Assembly (NCBI RefSeq): GCF_900143695.1
Contig: NZ_FRFE01000037.1
Coordinates: 1-46,674, forward strand
Source: Desulfopila aestuarii DSM 18488
GTDB lineage: Bacteria; Desulfobacterota; Desulfobulbia; Desulfobulbales; Desulfocapsaceae
Direction of reading: 5' to 3'
Length of the DNA stretch: 46,674 bases
Positions 17,989 through 25,417 of the stretch are shown piece after piece. The notes under the pieces are model-generated. The model did no database searches, had not been told where the DNA came from, and saw only the letters and a program-made list of their open reading frames with translations. A program made the translations under genes and the position numbers. Position 1 is the first letter of the stretch. Each line of letters starts with the position of its first letter.

Positions 17989-18001
17989 GAGGAGGTGCCC
18001 G

Positions 18002-19033
18002 ATGCTGACTCCTGAAATATTATCGCTGATATGGTTTGCGCTTCTCATCGTATTATTGGCTGGTTATGCCATTCTTGATGGATTCGATCTTGGCGTAGGG
18101 ATTCTCCACCCGTTTGTTGCCAAAACTGATACCGAGAGAAGACTGATCATGAACTCGATCGGGCCGCTATGGGACGGCAACGAGGTGTGGCTCGTAACCT
18201 TTGGCGGGGCGCTTTTTGCGATGTTCCCCAATGCATATGCCTCGATTTTCAGCGCTTTTTACCTGCCATTTGTCTTCCTGCTCTTTGCCCTGATCTTTCG
18301 TGCGGTCTCCCTGGAATTTCGTTCAAAGCGCGTGAGTCCTTTCTGGCGCACAAGTTGGGATATCGGTTTTTTTGCTGGTTCCGCTCTGGCCGCGTTTTTG
18401 TATGGTGTAGCAATCGGAAGGGTAATGCAGGGCCTTGAACTCTCCGAGCTTGGCGATTATCAGGGCACCTTTTTTGAGATGCTTACCGGTTTTGCCATAA
18501 GTGTCGGTGTGTTGAGCGTGGCCCTACTCGCCATGCATGGCTCAATTTATCTTTATCTGAAAACAGAGGGCGAACTGCAGCAGCGACTTATCGGCTGGAT
18601 GAAAGGCACCTATTATTTCTATGTGGTTTCGTTTGTGATTGTCACAATCTGGTCGGTGTTTTTTGTATCAACCTCGATCAGGAATTTTGGCGATGTTCCT
18701 CTTTTATGGCTGATTCCGGCCCTGAACCTGCTTGCCATCTGGAATATCCCGAGGGCTATAAAACAGCAAAAGCCATTTTACGCCTTTATGAGCAGCTGCG
18801 GGACCATCACCGCCCTTATCCTGCTCTTTAGCGCGGCAATTTTTCCTGATCTTTTGCCCGCATCGAACAACCCTGAATACTCAATAAACATATTCAATGG
18901 TGCATCCAGCCAGTTAACTCAGAAAATCGGCCTCATCATCGTTGCCATCGGAATGCCAATGGTGCTTTCATACACCATTGTGATCTACTGGACATTTCGA
19001 GGAAAGGTTGAGTTAGACGATCATAGCTATTAA
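18002..19033 (+). CDS. cydB: Cytochrome bd quinol oxidase subunit II
   Basis: This 343-residue membrane protein begins MLTPEILSLIWFALLIVLL. The diagnostic CydB motifs AGYAILDGFDLGVGIL and IGPLWDGNEVWLVTFGGALFAMFP are present, with about eight hydrophobic segments. ATG 18002 has a perfect GAGGAGG ribosome binding site; the frame is open further upstream, but those codons overlap cydA. No small cydX gene is seen between cydB and trxB, where only 11 bp remain. Confidence 0.95.
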   Translation: MLTPEILSLIWFALLIVLLAGYAILDGFDLGVGILHPFVAKTDTERRLIMNSIGPLWDGNEVWLVTFGGALFAMFPNAYASIFSAFYLPFVFLLFALIFRAVSLEFRSKRVSPFWRTSWDIGFFAGSALAAFLYGVAIGRVMQGLELSELGDYQGTFFEMLTGFAISVGVLSVALLAMHGSIYLYLKTEGELQQRLIGWMKGTYYFYVVSFVIVTIWSVFFVSTSIRNFGDVPLLWLIPALNLLAIWNIPRAIKQQKPFYAFMSSCGTITALILLFSAAIFPDLLPASNNPEYSINIFNGASSQLTQKIGLIIVAIGMPMVLSYTIVIYWTFRGKVELDDHSY

Positions 19034-19044
19034 TCAATCTCTGT

Positions 19045-19977
19045 ATGATACTGAAAAATCTTATTATCGGCTCCGGCCCGGCAGGGTATACCGCAGCAAT
19101 TTATGCCGCCCGTGCAAATCTATCCCCCGTATTGCTGACGGGTATACAGCCAGGTGGACAGCTGACCACCACCAACGAGGTCGAGAATTTTCCAGGTTAC
19201 CCGGAAGGTGTGACCGGCACCAGGCTTATGGAAGATTTACGCCTGCAGGCGGAGAGATATGAGGCAGAGGTTGTTCTCGATGCGGTCAGCAGGGTCGACT
19301 TCAACACCGGTGGAAACTACCATTCTGTCTGGACAGAAAATGGCGGGAAGTATGACGCACAGACCGTGATTATCGCCACCGGATCAGCTGCAAAATACCT
19401 CGGTCTGCCATCGGAACAGTCATTTGTGAACAGGGGTGTGAGCGGCTGCGCCGTCTGCGATGGCTTTTTTTATCGCGGCAAAAAAGTAGGCGTCGTAGGA
19501 GGTGGCGATACCGCCTGTGAGGATGCCATCTATCTCTCAAACATCTGCCCTGAAGTCAATCTTTTTGTACGCAGGGACGAGTTGCGAGCCTCAAGCATCA
19601 TGCAGACCAGGGTTATGCAGATCGAAAAGATCCGTATCTTCTGGAATACGGAAATTCAGGAGGTTCTTGGTGATACTGATGTTTCCGGTGTCCTGGTGAG
19701 AAATAACAGTTCAGCTGCGGAGTCAAAGATTGAGCTGGAAGGACTCTTCATCGCCATTGGCCATACTCCTGCAACCGAGTTATTCAAGGAGCAAGTGGAT
19801 TGTGATGACCAGGGCTATATAATTACCGTGCCGAATTCAACGAGGACCAGTGTGCAGGGTGTTTTTGCCTGCGGTGATGTAGTTGACAGGGTGTATCGAC
19901 AAGCTATAACCGCAGCCGGTACAGGCTGCATGGCGGCTCTGGATAGTGAGCGGTATATTGCAAAGGTAACTGTTTGA
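19045..19977 (+). CDS. trxB: Thioredoxin reductase (NADPH, FAD)
   Basis: This 310-residue protein begins MILKNLIIGSGPAGYTAAIYAA, the FAD-binding GxGxxG fold, and continues with GGQLTTTNEVENFPGYPE, the redox-active disulfide SGCAVCDGFFYRGK (Cys135, Cys138), the NADPH motif VVGGGDTACEDAI and the C-terminal FAD motif GVFACGDVVD. The active site is CAVC rather than the common CATC, a tolerated variant. It follows cydB by 11 bp without a separate ribosome binding site of note, so it is probably translated as part of the cyd transcript, linking oxygen removal to thiol reduction. Confidence 0.93.
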   Translation: MILKNLIIGSGPAGYTAAIYAARANLSPVLLTGIQPGGQLTTTNEVENFPGYPEGVTGTRLMEDLRLQAERYEAEVVLDAVSRVDFNTGGNYHSVWTENGGKYDAQTVIIATGSAAKYLGLPSEQSFVNRGVSGCAVCDGFFYRGKKVGVVGGGDTACEDAIYLSNICPEVNLFVRRDELRASSIMQTRVMQIEKIRIFWNTEIQEVLGDTDVSGVLVRNNSSAAESKIELEGLFIAIGHTPATELFKEQVDCDDQGYIITVPNSTRTSVQGVFACGDVVDRVYRQAITAAGTGCMAALDSERYIAKVTV

Positions 19978-20380
19978 CCACCTACTCACTGCCATTCTTC
20001 ATCATCTGGTCAAGAGCTTCTACCCCGCGTCTGCCCGCAAGCAACGCTCACTGGATTGATGGCATGTGCTGTACTCACTGCAATCAAAAATCATCTCACC
20101 CAGATGCGGAGCAACGTTGAAAGGATCGGGGCCTGGTGGCTTGGGCTGAGGCAGGGCATGTCGTATAGTCTAAAAAACACAGCAATACGAAGCGGAAAAA
20201 ACGGTCTGTAACCTCAATAACCTGGTCCAGACAGACAACAGCCATCAACGGCTTGAAAAACTGGGTGATGGTACGTTCTGAGAAGCCGCATGATACAAAA
20301 GTTAGCAGTGATGGTGGGCCTCTGTTTGATTGTATGGTGATCGTCCTGAGATGAGGCGCCTTGGGAGGGTTGCAACAACC
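19978..20380. other. Intergenic region between trxB and the convergent SDR gene
   Basis: 403 bp between converging genes. I see no gene, no U-run terminator and no clear repeat. A terminator should be here, but none is obvious. Confidence 0.35.
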
Positions 20381-21112
20381 TTATGTCCCGGCAGGGTGCA
20401 ATGTCGATCTGCCACCGTCAACGCTAATAATCTGACCCGTTATCCAGGATGATTCCTCTGAAAGCAGAAAGACCGCCAGCCGGGCAATATCCTCAGCCTT
20501 GCCAATTCGTTTCAGGGGATGAATCGCTGCAAGTTTTTCTGCAATCTCATCGTTTTTGATAATGGTCGAGGCGAGCGGGGTATCGGTTATTGAAGGGGCG
20601 ATGCCGTTTACGCGTATCTTAGGTGCCAGCTCTGTTGCCAGGGCAAGAACCAGGCCATTAACAGCCCCTTTGGCCATACTGATTGAAGAGTGCAGCGGAA
20701 ACCCCTGTATAGCCGCAACGCTCGAAAAAAAGACCATGGACGATTGCGAACGGCTCTTTTTCATCACAGGAAAGGCTGCCTGGGCAGCCAGTACAGCTCC
20801 CAGTCCATTAATCTTGAAATCATCAAGATAATCAGACGAGGATAGGCGCCTGAGACTTCCTGTATTGATGGAGCCTACCGCATAGACAAGACCGCTGCAG
20901 GTATCTCCTGCATCCTCCATTACCTTCGGGAAAAGAATGGGATTCATCACATCTCCGACCGTATAGCTGGCGCTATATGCATCAGCTACTGTTGCCAGCT
21001 TCTCACTGTCTCGGGCGACGATGTGTATGGGGATGTTTTTAGCGTGAAGGAGTCTCGCGATTTCTGAACCGATACCGCCGGAACCGCCATAGATTATTAT
21101 TTTTCCTTCCAT
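20381..21112 (-). CDS. Short-chain dehydrogenase/reductase-like protein lacking the usual Tyr
   Basis: This 243-residue Rossmann protein begins MEGKIIIYGGSGGIGSEIARLL, with cofactor motif GGSGGIG at 9-15. The usual NNAG element is replaced by YAVGS. The Ser site is FFSSVAA (Ser130/131). The YxxxK site reads HSSISMAKGAV: Lys148 is kept, but the residue at the Tyr position is Ile144. The C-terminus (IRVNGIAPSITDTPLA, WITGQIISVDGG) is classical. A group of SDR-like proteins shares this HxSIxxAKGAVxGL form. The ribosome binding site GGGAGGA is strong. Function is unknown; it may bind NAD(P) without classical catalysis, or use another acid. Confidence 0.85.
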   Translation of the reverse strand: MEGKIIIYGGSGGIGSEIARLLHAKNIPIHIVARDSEKLATVADAYSASYTVGDVMNPILFPKVMEDAGDTCSGLVYAVGSINTGSLRRLSSSDYLDDFKINGLGAVLAAQAAFPVMKKSRSQSSMVFFSSVAAIQGFPLHSSISMAKGAVNGLVLALATELAPKIRVNGIAPSITDTPLASTIIKNDEIAEKLAAIHPLKRIGKAEDIARLAVFLLSEESSWITGQIISVDGGRSTLHPAGT

Positions 21113-21413
21113 AGACCATCCTCCCTAGGCATGTATAAGGTATCTTACACCTATACATTGTTGGGATCCAGGCAAATTATACCCTTGAAGAATTCCCGGA
21201 AAGCACTCAGGAAAATACATCAGATCTGCTTCCGCGCAGCTTGCTTGCAACTCCCTGTAATTACAGACATGCTCGTTACAAAAATTCCATTGCGGTTCAT
21301 CGCGTCTCCCACAGGAGTTGTGCCAGATTCTTTCGCCTTTGGAGCAGGATGTCCCCTTTCCTCCTTACGTCATGGTAGTTTTACCTTTCCATTTCAGTAG
21401 CTTTTGTTGAAGG
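21113..21413. other. Intergenic region, nothing recognised
   Basis: 301 bp between two minus-strand genes. It should hold the SDR promoter; I see no paired hexamers I would trust and no RNA element. Confidence 0.35.
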
Positions 21414-22358
21414 TCATATAGCGCGCATGACGATTTTTCTGGCATCAGCAGTCGATACATTGTGTATTCTCTCATAGAGTATGCGGCATCGTCTCAGATC
21501 AAGCGATGAAACCAGTGCAATATTGCGCAATTCGTCATTGAGATGGGGGAAGTCACTCTCGGACTCAACCCACTCTTCTTTCATGGTGATTTTCGTATAT
21601 ATGAGGGTTTGAGCACAAAGGAGACGCTCCTGCTCCTCCGAAATATGGTCTGCATTGATATAGGCAAGGGTAAGCTGATCACCTGGTGGCAGGCGATAGT
21701 CAGTCATACCCATCTGTTTTGCTACTTCCTCCTCGAGATTTCGAGACTGCAGAGACCACTCCCTGCTGATATTTCTTTCAAGCAAGACATATAAGGCATG
21801 GTGCATAGAGCCGGCTTCAACGAAGGTATCCTTTCCAGGTTGGAGAAGGCTTACAATAGCCTCGCTCCGCAGGCTGTCTCTCAGCAAAAAACGAGCGGCG
21901 TCTGCTTTGGCAAATTCCATCATTGAACTGAGGAGAGTATCCAGACAACCCATCCCCGATGCACGGTAATACTCGATCAGCTTTCCTGTAGCATCCCGCT
22001 CGGCGAGATATACCTGGTATCCAACACTGTCACGCTCTATCATATCGGGAGTGTTCCCGTCGGCGAGAAACAGCTGAATGTTCAGCAGGTGTTCCAGATA
22101 TGGTTCGACCTGTTGAATGGTCTTCCCCCCATCGTAAAGCTCTTGCATAAGGGTGCAGTGCTTCCGGGCAAACTCAGGGAAAGCTGCCTCGGATTCGAGT
22201 ATATACTCATCCAGTTCCATCTCACCTCGCAGCATCATATTGAGAGAAGATTGCGGCTGCTCCTCAAGCATAATCACATCATGCGCAGTCATTATCTGAG
22301 CTGCAGGATGGAGCATTTCCGGACGATGATTTGAGTAGCAGAGAGTAAGTTTTGGCAT
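21414..22358 (-). CDS. Conserved-looking protein of unknown function
   Basis: This 314-residue protein begins MPKLTLCYSNHRPEMLHPAAQ. There is no signal peptide or membrane segment. The patterns SNHRPEML .. HDVIMLEEQP, GKTIQQVEPYLEHLL and FVEAGSMHHALYVLLE suggest an alpha/beta enzyme-like fold with conserved His/Glu; a distant likeness to the TraB/TIKI group (Gx2H and Glu motifs) crossed my mind but is not firm. The gene stands alone between an SDR and an SRPBCC gene. I cannot assign a function. Confidence 0.7.
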   Translation of the reverse strand: MPKLTLCYSNHRPEMLHPAAQIMTAHDVIMLEEQPQSSLNMMLRGEMELDEYILESEAAFPEFARKHCTLMQELYDGGKTIQQVEPYLEHLLNIQLFLADGNTPDMIERDSVGYQVYLAERDATGKLIEYYRASGMGCLDTLLSSMMEFAKADAARFLLRDSLRSEAIVSLLQPGKDTFVEAGSMHHALYVLLERNISREWSLQSRNLEEEVAKQMGMTDYRLPPGDQLTLAYINADHISEEQERLLCAQTLIYTKITMKEEWVESESDFPHLNDELRNIALVSSLDLRRCRILYERIHNVSTADARKIVMRAI

Positions 22359-22711
22359 AGCAATACTGTAACCCGTTTTTTCCTCTGCAGAGGATAAAAA
22401 CGCTCTTTTTCAAAAGAAAGTCAATCCCCCCTCAACCATGGTGAGCAAATATGAAATTCGAGACCTACTTCAAGGATAACAGAGGGGCAGGACGACGAGA
22501 AAATCGCCTCACTCAGCAGACGAAGGACCGGTCAGGCGGATGATGGTGAAAAACGGTTCCTGGTTACATTCAAGGTTCTCAAACTGCTGGTGCTTGTGGG
22601 CGATGAGGAATTGTCACTGGAATAAAGGGGTATCACACCTTGCCCAGCCCGACTGCACAATGTGCGCATAGGCAACCCAGGATGGCAACTGTGAGTGTCA
22701 GTCCGGGTTTC
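22359..22711. other. Intergenic region with a possible degraded frame
   Basis: A plus-strand frame without a start codon runs from about 22460 to the TAA near 22624 (ending ..VTFKVLKLLVLVGDEELSLE). It looks like a decayed gene end but is not assignable. No RNA gene or terminator was recognised. Confidence 0.25.
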
Positions 22712-23113
22712 TCATGAGGACTGTTGCCGTGCAAGCGAGTCTATCCGCCGTAATGCCAGCCAGCAGATCGGGATATAGAAAAACGCCCACAACGGCATGT
22801 CAAAGCTGACCACAGTTGTCCCGTCAGCACCCTGTTCAACTGTGTGACCGGTGGCCTGCAATTTTCCTACAGCCCACCGCCATGATCTGTTGTCAACATA
22901 TGTAGTGATGACAAAGGAGAGCCAAAAGAACAGGGCCGTCTTGACACGGCCGGTTGTGCCAGCTCGAATATATCGGTCACCGCTCTCAACCGCTGTAACG
23001 GAAGGCCCCCACAACGCCCAGAGGTGCGTATCGGTCAGGATCAACCACACGGAATCAAGAGAAGCATCCACGCTCCTGCTAACCCGGAATCTCTTGTCGC
23101 GCAATGTTACCAT
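22712..23113 (-). CDS. SRPBCC-fold (START/polyketide-cyclase-like) protein
   Basis: This 133-residue protein begins MVTLRDKRFRVSRSVDASL. The sequence VSRSVDASLDSVWLILTDTHLWALWGPSV is the first strand and helix of the SRPBCC ligand-binding fold, and GTTVVSFDMPLWAFFYIPI the late strand. A longer frame from 23182 adds an atypical Cys-rich start, so ATG 23113 is preferred. Such proteins bind hydrophobic ligands or act in lipid metabolism; nothing here specifies the ligand. It is divergent from the broken glutaredoxin gene. Confidence 0.75.
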   Translation of the reverse strand: MVTLRDKRFRVSRSVDASLDSVWLILTDTHLWALWGPSVTAVESGDRYIRAGTTGRVKTALFFWLSFVITTYVDNRSWRWAVGKLQATGHTVEQGADGTTVVSFDMPLWAFFYIPICWLALRRIDSLARQQSS

Positions 23114-23271
23114 GCTGAACTCTTGCCGTGATATGCATCTCTTGTTACAACACCTGCATATATTGATCTGTTCAAGATACACTCTCTACACATCTTACAG
23201 CCCCCCTCTTTTCTATTTTGTGAAACTTTGCATTGCTTCTTACACTATCCGAACCAGACGGAGAATGCGAT

Positions 23272-23659
23272 ATGCCTTCAACAGACATAGTTCTCTTCAG
23301 CCTGAGCACCTCTGGACACTGTCTCAACATCAAGAAGATGCTGGATGCCTTGCGCGTTGACTACACCCTCCTCCAGGTCGATGAAATGGATCATGATGAC
23401 AGGAAGGAGGCTTTGCGGGATTTACGCAAGGATAATCCCCAAGTGTTCATTTCCCACTGTCCAGGTTGTTGAAGAAGCCATTGTTGACTACGAGATCCAG
23501 GAAATAAAAGAAAAGATTGGGGTTCGCACAGAAGTAGATGACCTCTGTGATATGCTCAAGAAAGCCAACGGGCCAAAAGGGTACTATTTGTACACCGGAA
23601 AAAAAGATGGTGTGGAGGTACCGGAAAGACGTCCGGCGGAACGGTATGATATCGAGTAG
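23272..23659 (+). pseudogene. Glutaredoxin-like gene, frameshifted and with altered active site
   Basis: ATG 23272 (GGAG 8 nt upstream) opens a frame reading MPSTDIVLFSLSTSGHCLNIKKMLD, the first strand and helix of a glutaredoxin-like thioredoxin fold, which stops at 23472. The -1 equivalent frame continues the fold from the run CCCC (23437-23440): NPKCSFPTVQVVEEAIVDYE, with the cis-Pro loop SFPTV, and ends at 23659. One C too many explains the break. The CxxC motif reads SGHC, so only one Cys is left. The C-terminal part (KKANGPKGYYLY) resembles the linker found before ferredoxin-thioredoxin-reductase-like domains in related proteins, but no such domain follows. Decay is likely, though a sequence error cannot be excluded. 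Confidence 0.7.
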
Positions 23660-23704
23660 TTTTCACCTCCGACATCACTCTTTTCGGTGACTAAGCAGGT
23701 CGGG

Positions 23705-24196
23705 TCATGCCTTGGGTTGCAGCAATGGCAGTATCTCCTGCTCCAGCTGGGCCGGGGACGTCGTTGGCGCAAATCGCTTTACCACCTTCCCGGCAGGGTC
23801 AACAAGAAACTTTGTGAAGTTCCATTTGATCTTCTCACTACCAAATAACCCCGGACATGTGCGTTTGAGATAGACAAACAGCGGGTGTGCCCTGTCACCG
23901 TTCACCTCTATTTTGGCAAACAGAGGAAATGTGACCCCATAATTGAGTCGACAAATGTCGAGTATCTCTGACTCGGACCCCGGCTCCTGGCTGCCAAACT
24001 GATTACAGGGGAAACCAAGAATAACAAGACCTCTGTCGGCGTATTTTTTATAGAGTTCCTCCAGCCCATCATATTGTGAAGTGAAACCACACTTGCTCGC
24101 AACATTAACGATGAGAAGGGTCTTATTCTTGTAGAGGCCCAGGTTGACATGTTTCCCGTCAATCGTCTCCACATCAAACCTGTACAACTCTGTCAT
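23705..24196 (-). CDS. Glutathione peroxidase family protein (Cys type)
   Basis: This 163-residue protein begins [19 protein letters not shown]. The peroxidatic site [19 protein letters not shown] has Cys36 where animal enzymes have Sec. [13 protein letters not shown] supplies the resolving Cys and the catalytic Gln, and [11 protein letters not shown] the Trp and Asn. Bacterial enzymes of this type usually use thioredoxin, which fits the trxB gene in this window. ATG 24196 is chosen over 24217 because GGAG lies 9 nt upstream. It reduces peroxides in the cytosol. It is convergent with the glutaredoxin-like gene. Confidence 0.92.
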   Translation of the reverse strand: MTELYRFDVETIDGKHVNLGLYKNKTLLIVNVASKCGFTSQYDGLEELYKKYADRGLVILGFPCNQFGSQEPGSESEILDICRLNYGVTFPLFAKIEVNGDRAHPLFVYLKRTCPGLFGSEKIKWNFTKFLVDPAGKVVKRFAPTTSPAQLEQEILPLLQPKA

Positions 24197-24217
24197 TGGC
24201 TTTTCTCCAGGGATCAT

Positions 24218-24680
24218 TTTTTCGTATTACCCATGTAAAGCGGCTTTTTTAGGTGAGGTGAGAGGTGAGAGGAGTGAGGAGCAACAGCAAATGACAATGG
24301 GGCCTTTGTCAACATAACGACTCAGATTGCACTGTCTGTTGATTAGTCGCTTCACACCCTACTCCTTTCTCCTTACTCTTGCAGGCTGAGGATTAGGTGT
24401 AGTCAGATAATTTTTTACCTAGGCTATTCGCCCGTTACGTATGTGAAAGACCTGCTCTCTCCAGCATTACCCATCATCATACACGATGAATGGGCCATTT
24501 CATTGATAATCAGTCACTGCCTGAACAACCATTCCCAGCCATTAGCCTGACAATCTTTTAGATTTGACATTGCTGGCAGCTATTTGATAGAATTTGCTTA
24601 ACTCTCTTGATATGCAGGATATCATTTTTTCACAATCTGTGTATCAGTTTCATATCACACAATACATGGAGGAGATATTT
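24218..24680. other. Intergenic region with a purine-rich GTGAG repeat
   Basis: 463 bp. From about 24250 to 24285 the plus strand is almost only A, G and T as repeated GGTGAGA/GAGTGAGG units, followed by a small inverted repeat TGACAA-N8-TTGTCA (24293-24312) and a pyrimidine-rich stretch (about 24358-24378). No gene recognised. Confidence 0.4.
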
Positions 24681-24866
24681 ATGAGCATGCGTGGAGACAT
24701 CATCTCTGAAGAGTATAAGAAGATGGTATTCATCCAGGACAAGGATGGGAAAGAGTATGCCTGTTATATTGATGACCTGAAAAATCTCAAAAGAAAAGAA
24801 GATCTCACGGATGAGGAAAAAGAAAAGTGTACCGATCTCAGCCAGGTTTTAGGCGATAACTGGTAA
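24681..24866 (+). CDS. Small hypothetical protein, 61 residues
   Basis: ATG 24681 has a strong GGAGGAG ribosome binding site 7-8 nt upstream. The product begins MSMRGDIISEEYKKMVFIQD and contains DKDGKEYACYIDDLKNLKRKEDLTDEEKEK-type charged sequence, with two Cys. The frame is open upstream, but those codons lack a better start. A rho-independent terminator 35 bp after the stop supports a real, separately ended gene. No known domain; it looks like a small soluble protein. Confidence 0.65.
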   Translation: MSMRGDIISEEYKKMVFIQDKDGKEYACYIDDLKNLKRKEDLTDEEKEKCTDLSQVLGDNW

Positions 24867-24899
24867 TTACCTAACATTTTTTTCCATGTTAACCCCAAT

Positions 24900-24938
24900 G
24901 AATCCCTCATGCCATATCCTGGCAGGGGGATTCTTTTT
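24900..24938 (+). terminator. Rho-independent terminator
   Basis: GAATCCC..TGCCA pairs with TGGCA..GGGATTC (24900-24933) with a short loop and is followed directly by TTTTT. It ends the 61-residue gene and lies just before the next gene. Confidence 0.7.
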
Positions 24939-24949
24939 GTGATGGATAT

Positions 24950-25417
24950 ATGGACGAGAACGTCTTGCAGGACATCCTCCGCAACCTGATGTCAAAACAA
25001 AAACTGGCCGTCCTCTCCACCCAGAGAGGCGGACAGCCATACTCAAACCTCATGGCCTTTGCCTATACGGAAGATTTGAGGCATCTCATTGTTGCCACGG
25101 GGAGCGCCACGCGGAAATACCAGAATATGATGGGAGACAGCAGAGTCTCTATCATGGTGGATAATCGTTCCAACGATGAGCAGGACTTTCACCAGGCGAC
25201 CGCCACAACGATTCTAGGGGTTGCTCAACCGGTTGACCCGCAGATCAAGCAACACTATCAAGCATTGTACCTTAAGAGGCACCCCTATCTCGATCACTTC
25301 ATAGCATCGCCAACCACCCAGTTGTTTGTGATAACCGTTCATAACTACCTCATCGTGTCACGCTTCCAGGATGTGGTCGAATATCGGATAAACGATGAAG
25401 CTGATCTACTCTCCTGA
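24950..25417 (+). CDS. Pyridoxamine 5'-phosphate oxidase-fold (FMN-binding) protein
   Basis: This 155-residue protein begins MDENVLQDILRNLMSKQKLAVLST. The split-barrel opening pattern LAVLSTQRGGQPYSNLMAFAY, HLIVATGSATRKYQNMMGDSRVSIMVDNR and the final ITVHNYLIVSRFQDVVEY match PNPOx-like flavin- or F420-binding proteins. Many of these reduce small molecules or simply bind FMN. Its last 23 bp overlap the start of the PEP-utilising enzyme gene, so the two are coupled. No good ribosome binding site is visible, but a terminator lies immediately upstream, so a new promoter or read-through would be needed. Confidence 0.8.
   Translation: MDENVLQDILRNLMSKQKLAVLSTQRGGQPYSNLMAFAYTEDLRHLIVATGSATRKYQNMMGDSRVSIMVDNRSNDEQDFHQATATTILGVAQPVDPQIKQHYQALYLKRHPYLDHFIASPTTQLFVITVHNYLIVSRFQDVVEYRINDEADLLS

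Noticed and set aside
17939-18001. Longer CydB start overlapping cydA
   Set aside because: The GAGGAGG site and the family start point to ATG 18002.
21131-21400. Plus-strand frame of 89 codons between the SDR and the orphan gene
   Set aside because: No ribosome binding site and no domain; it lies in the SDR upstream region.
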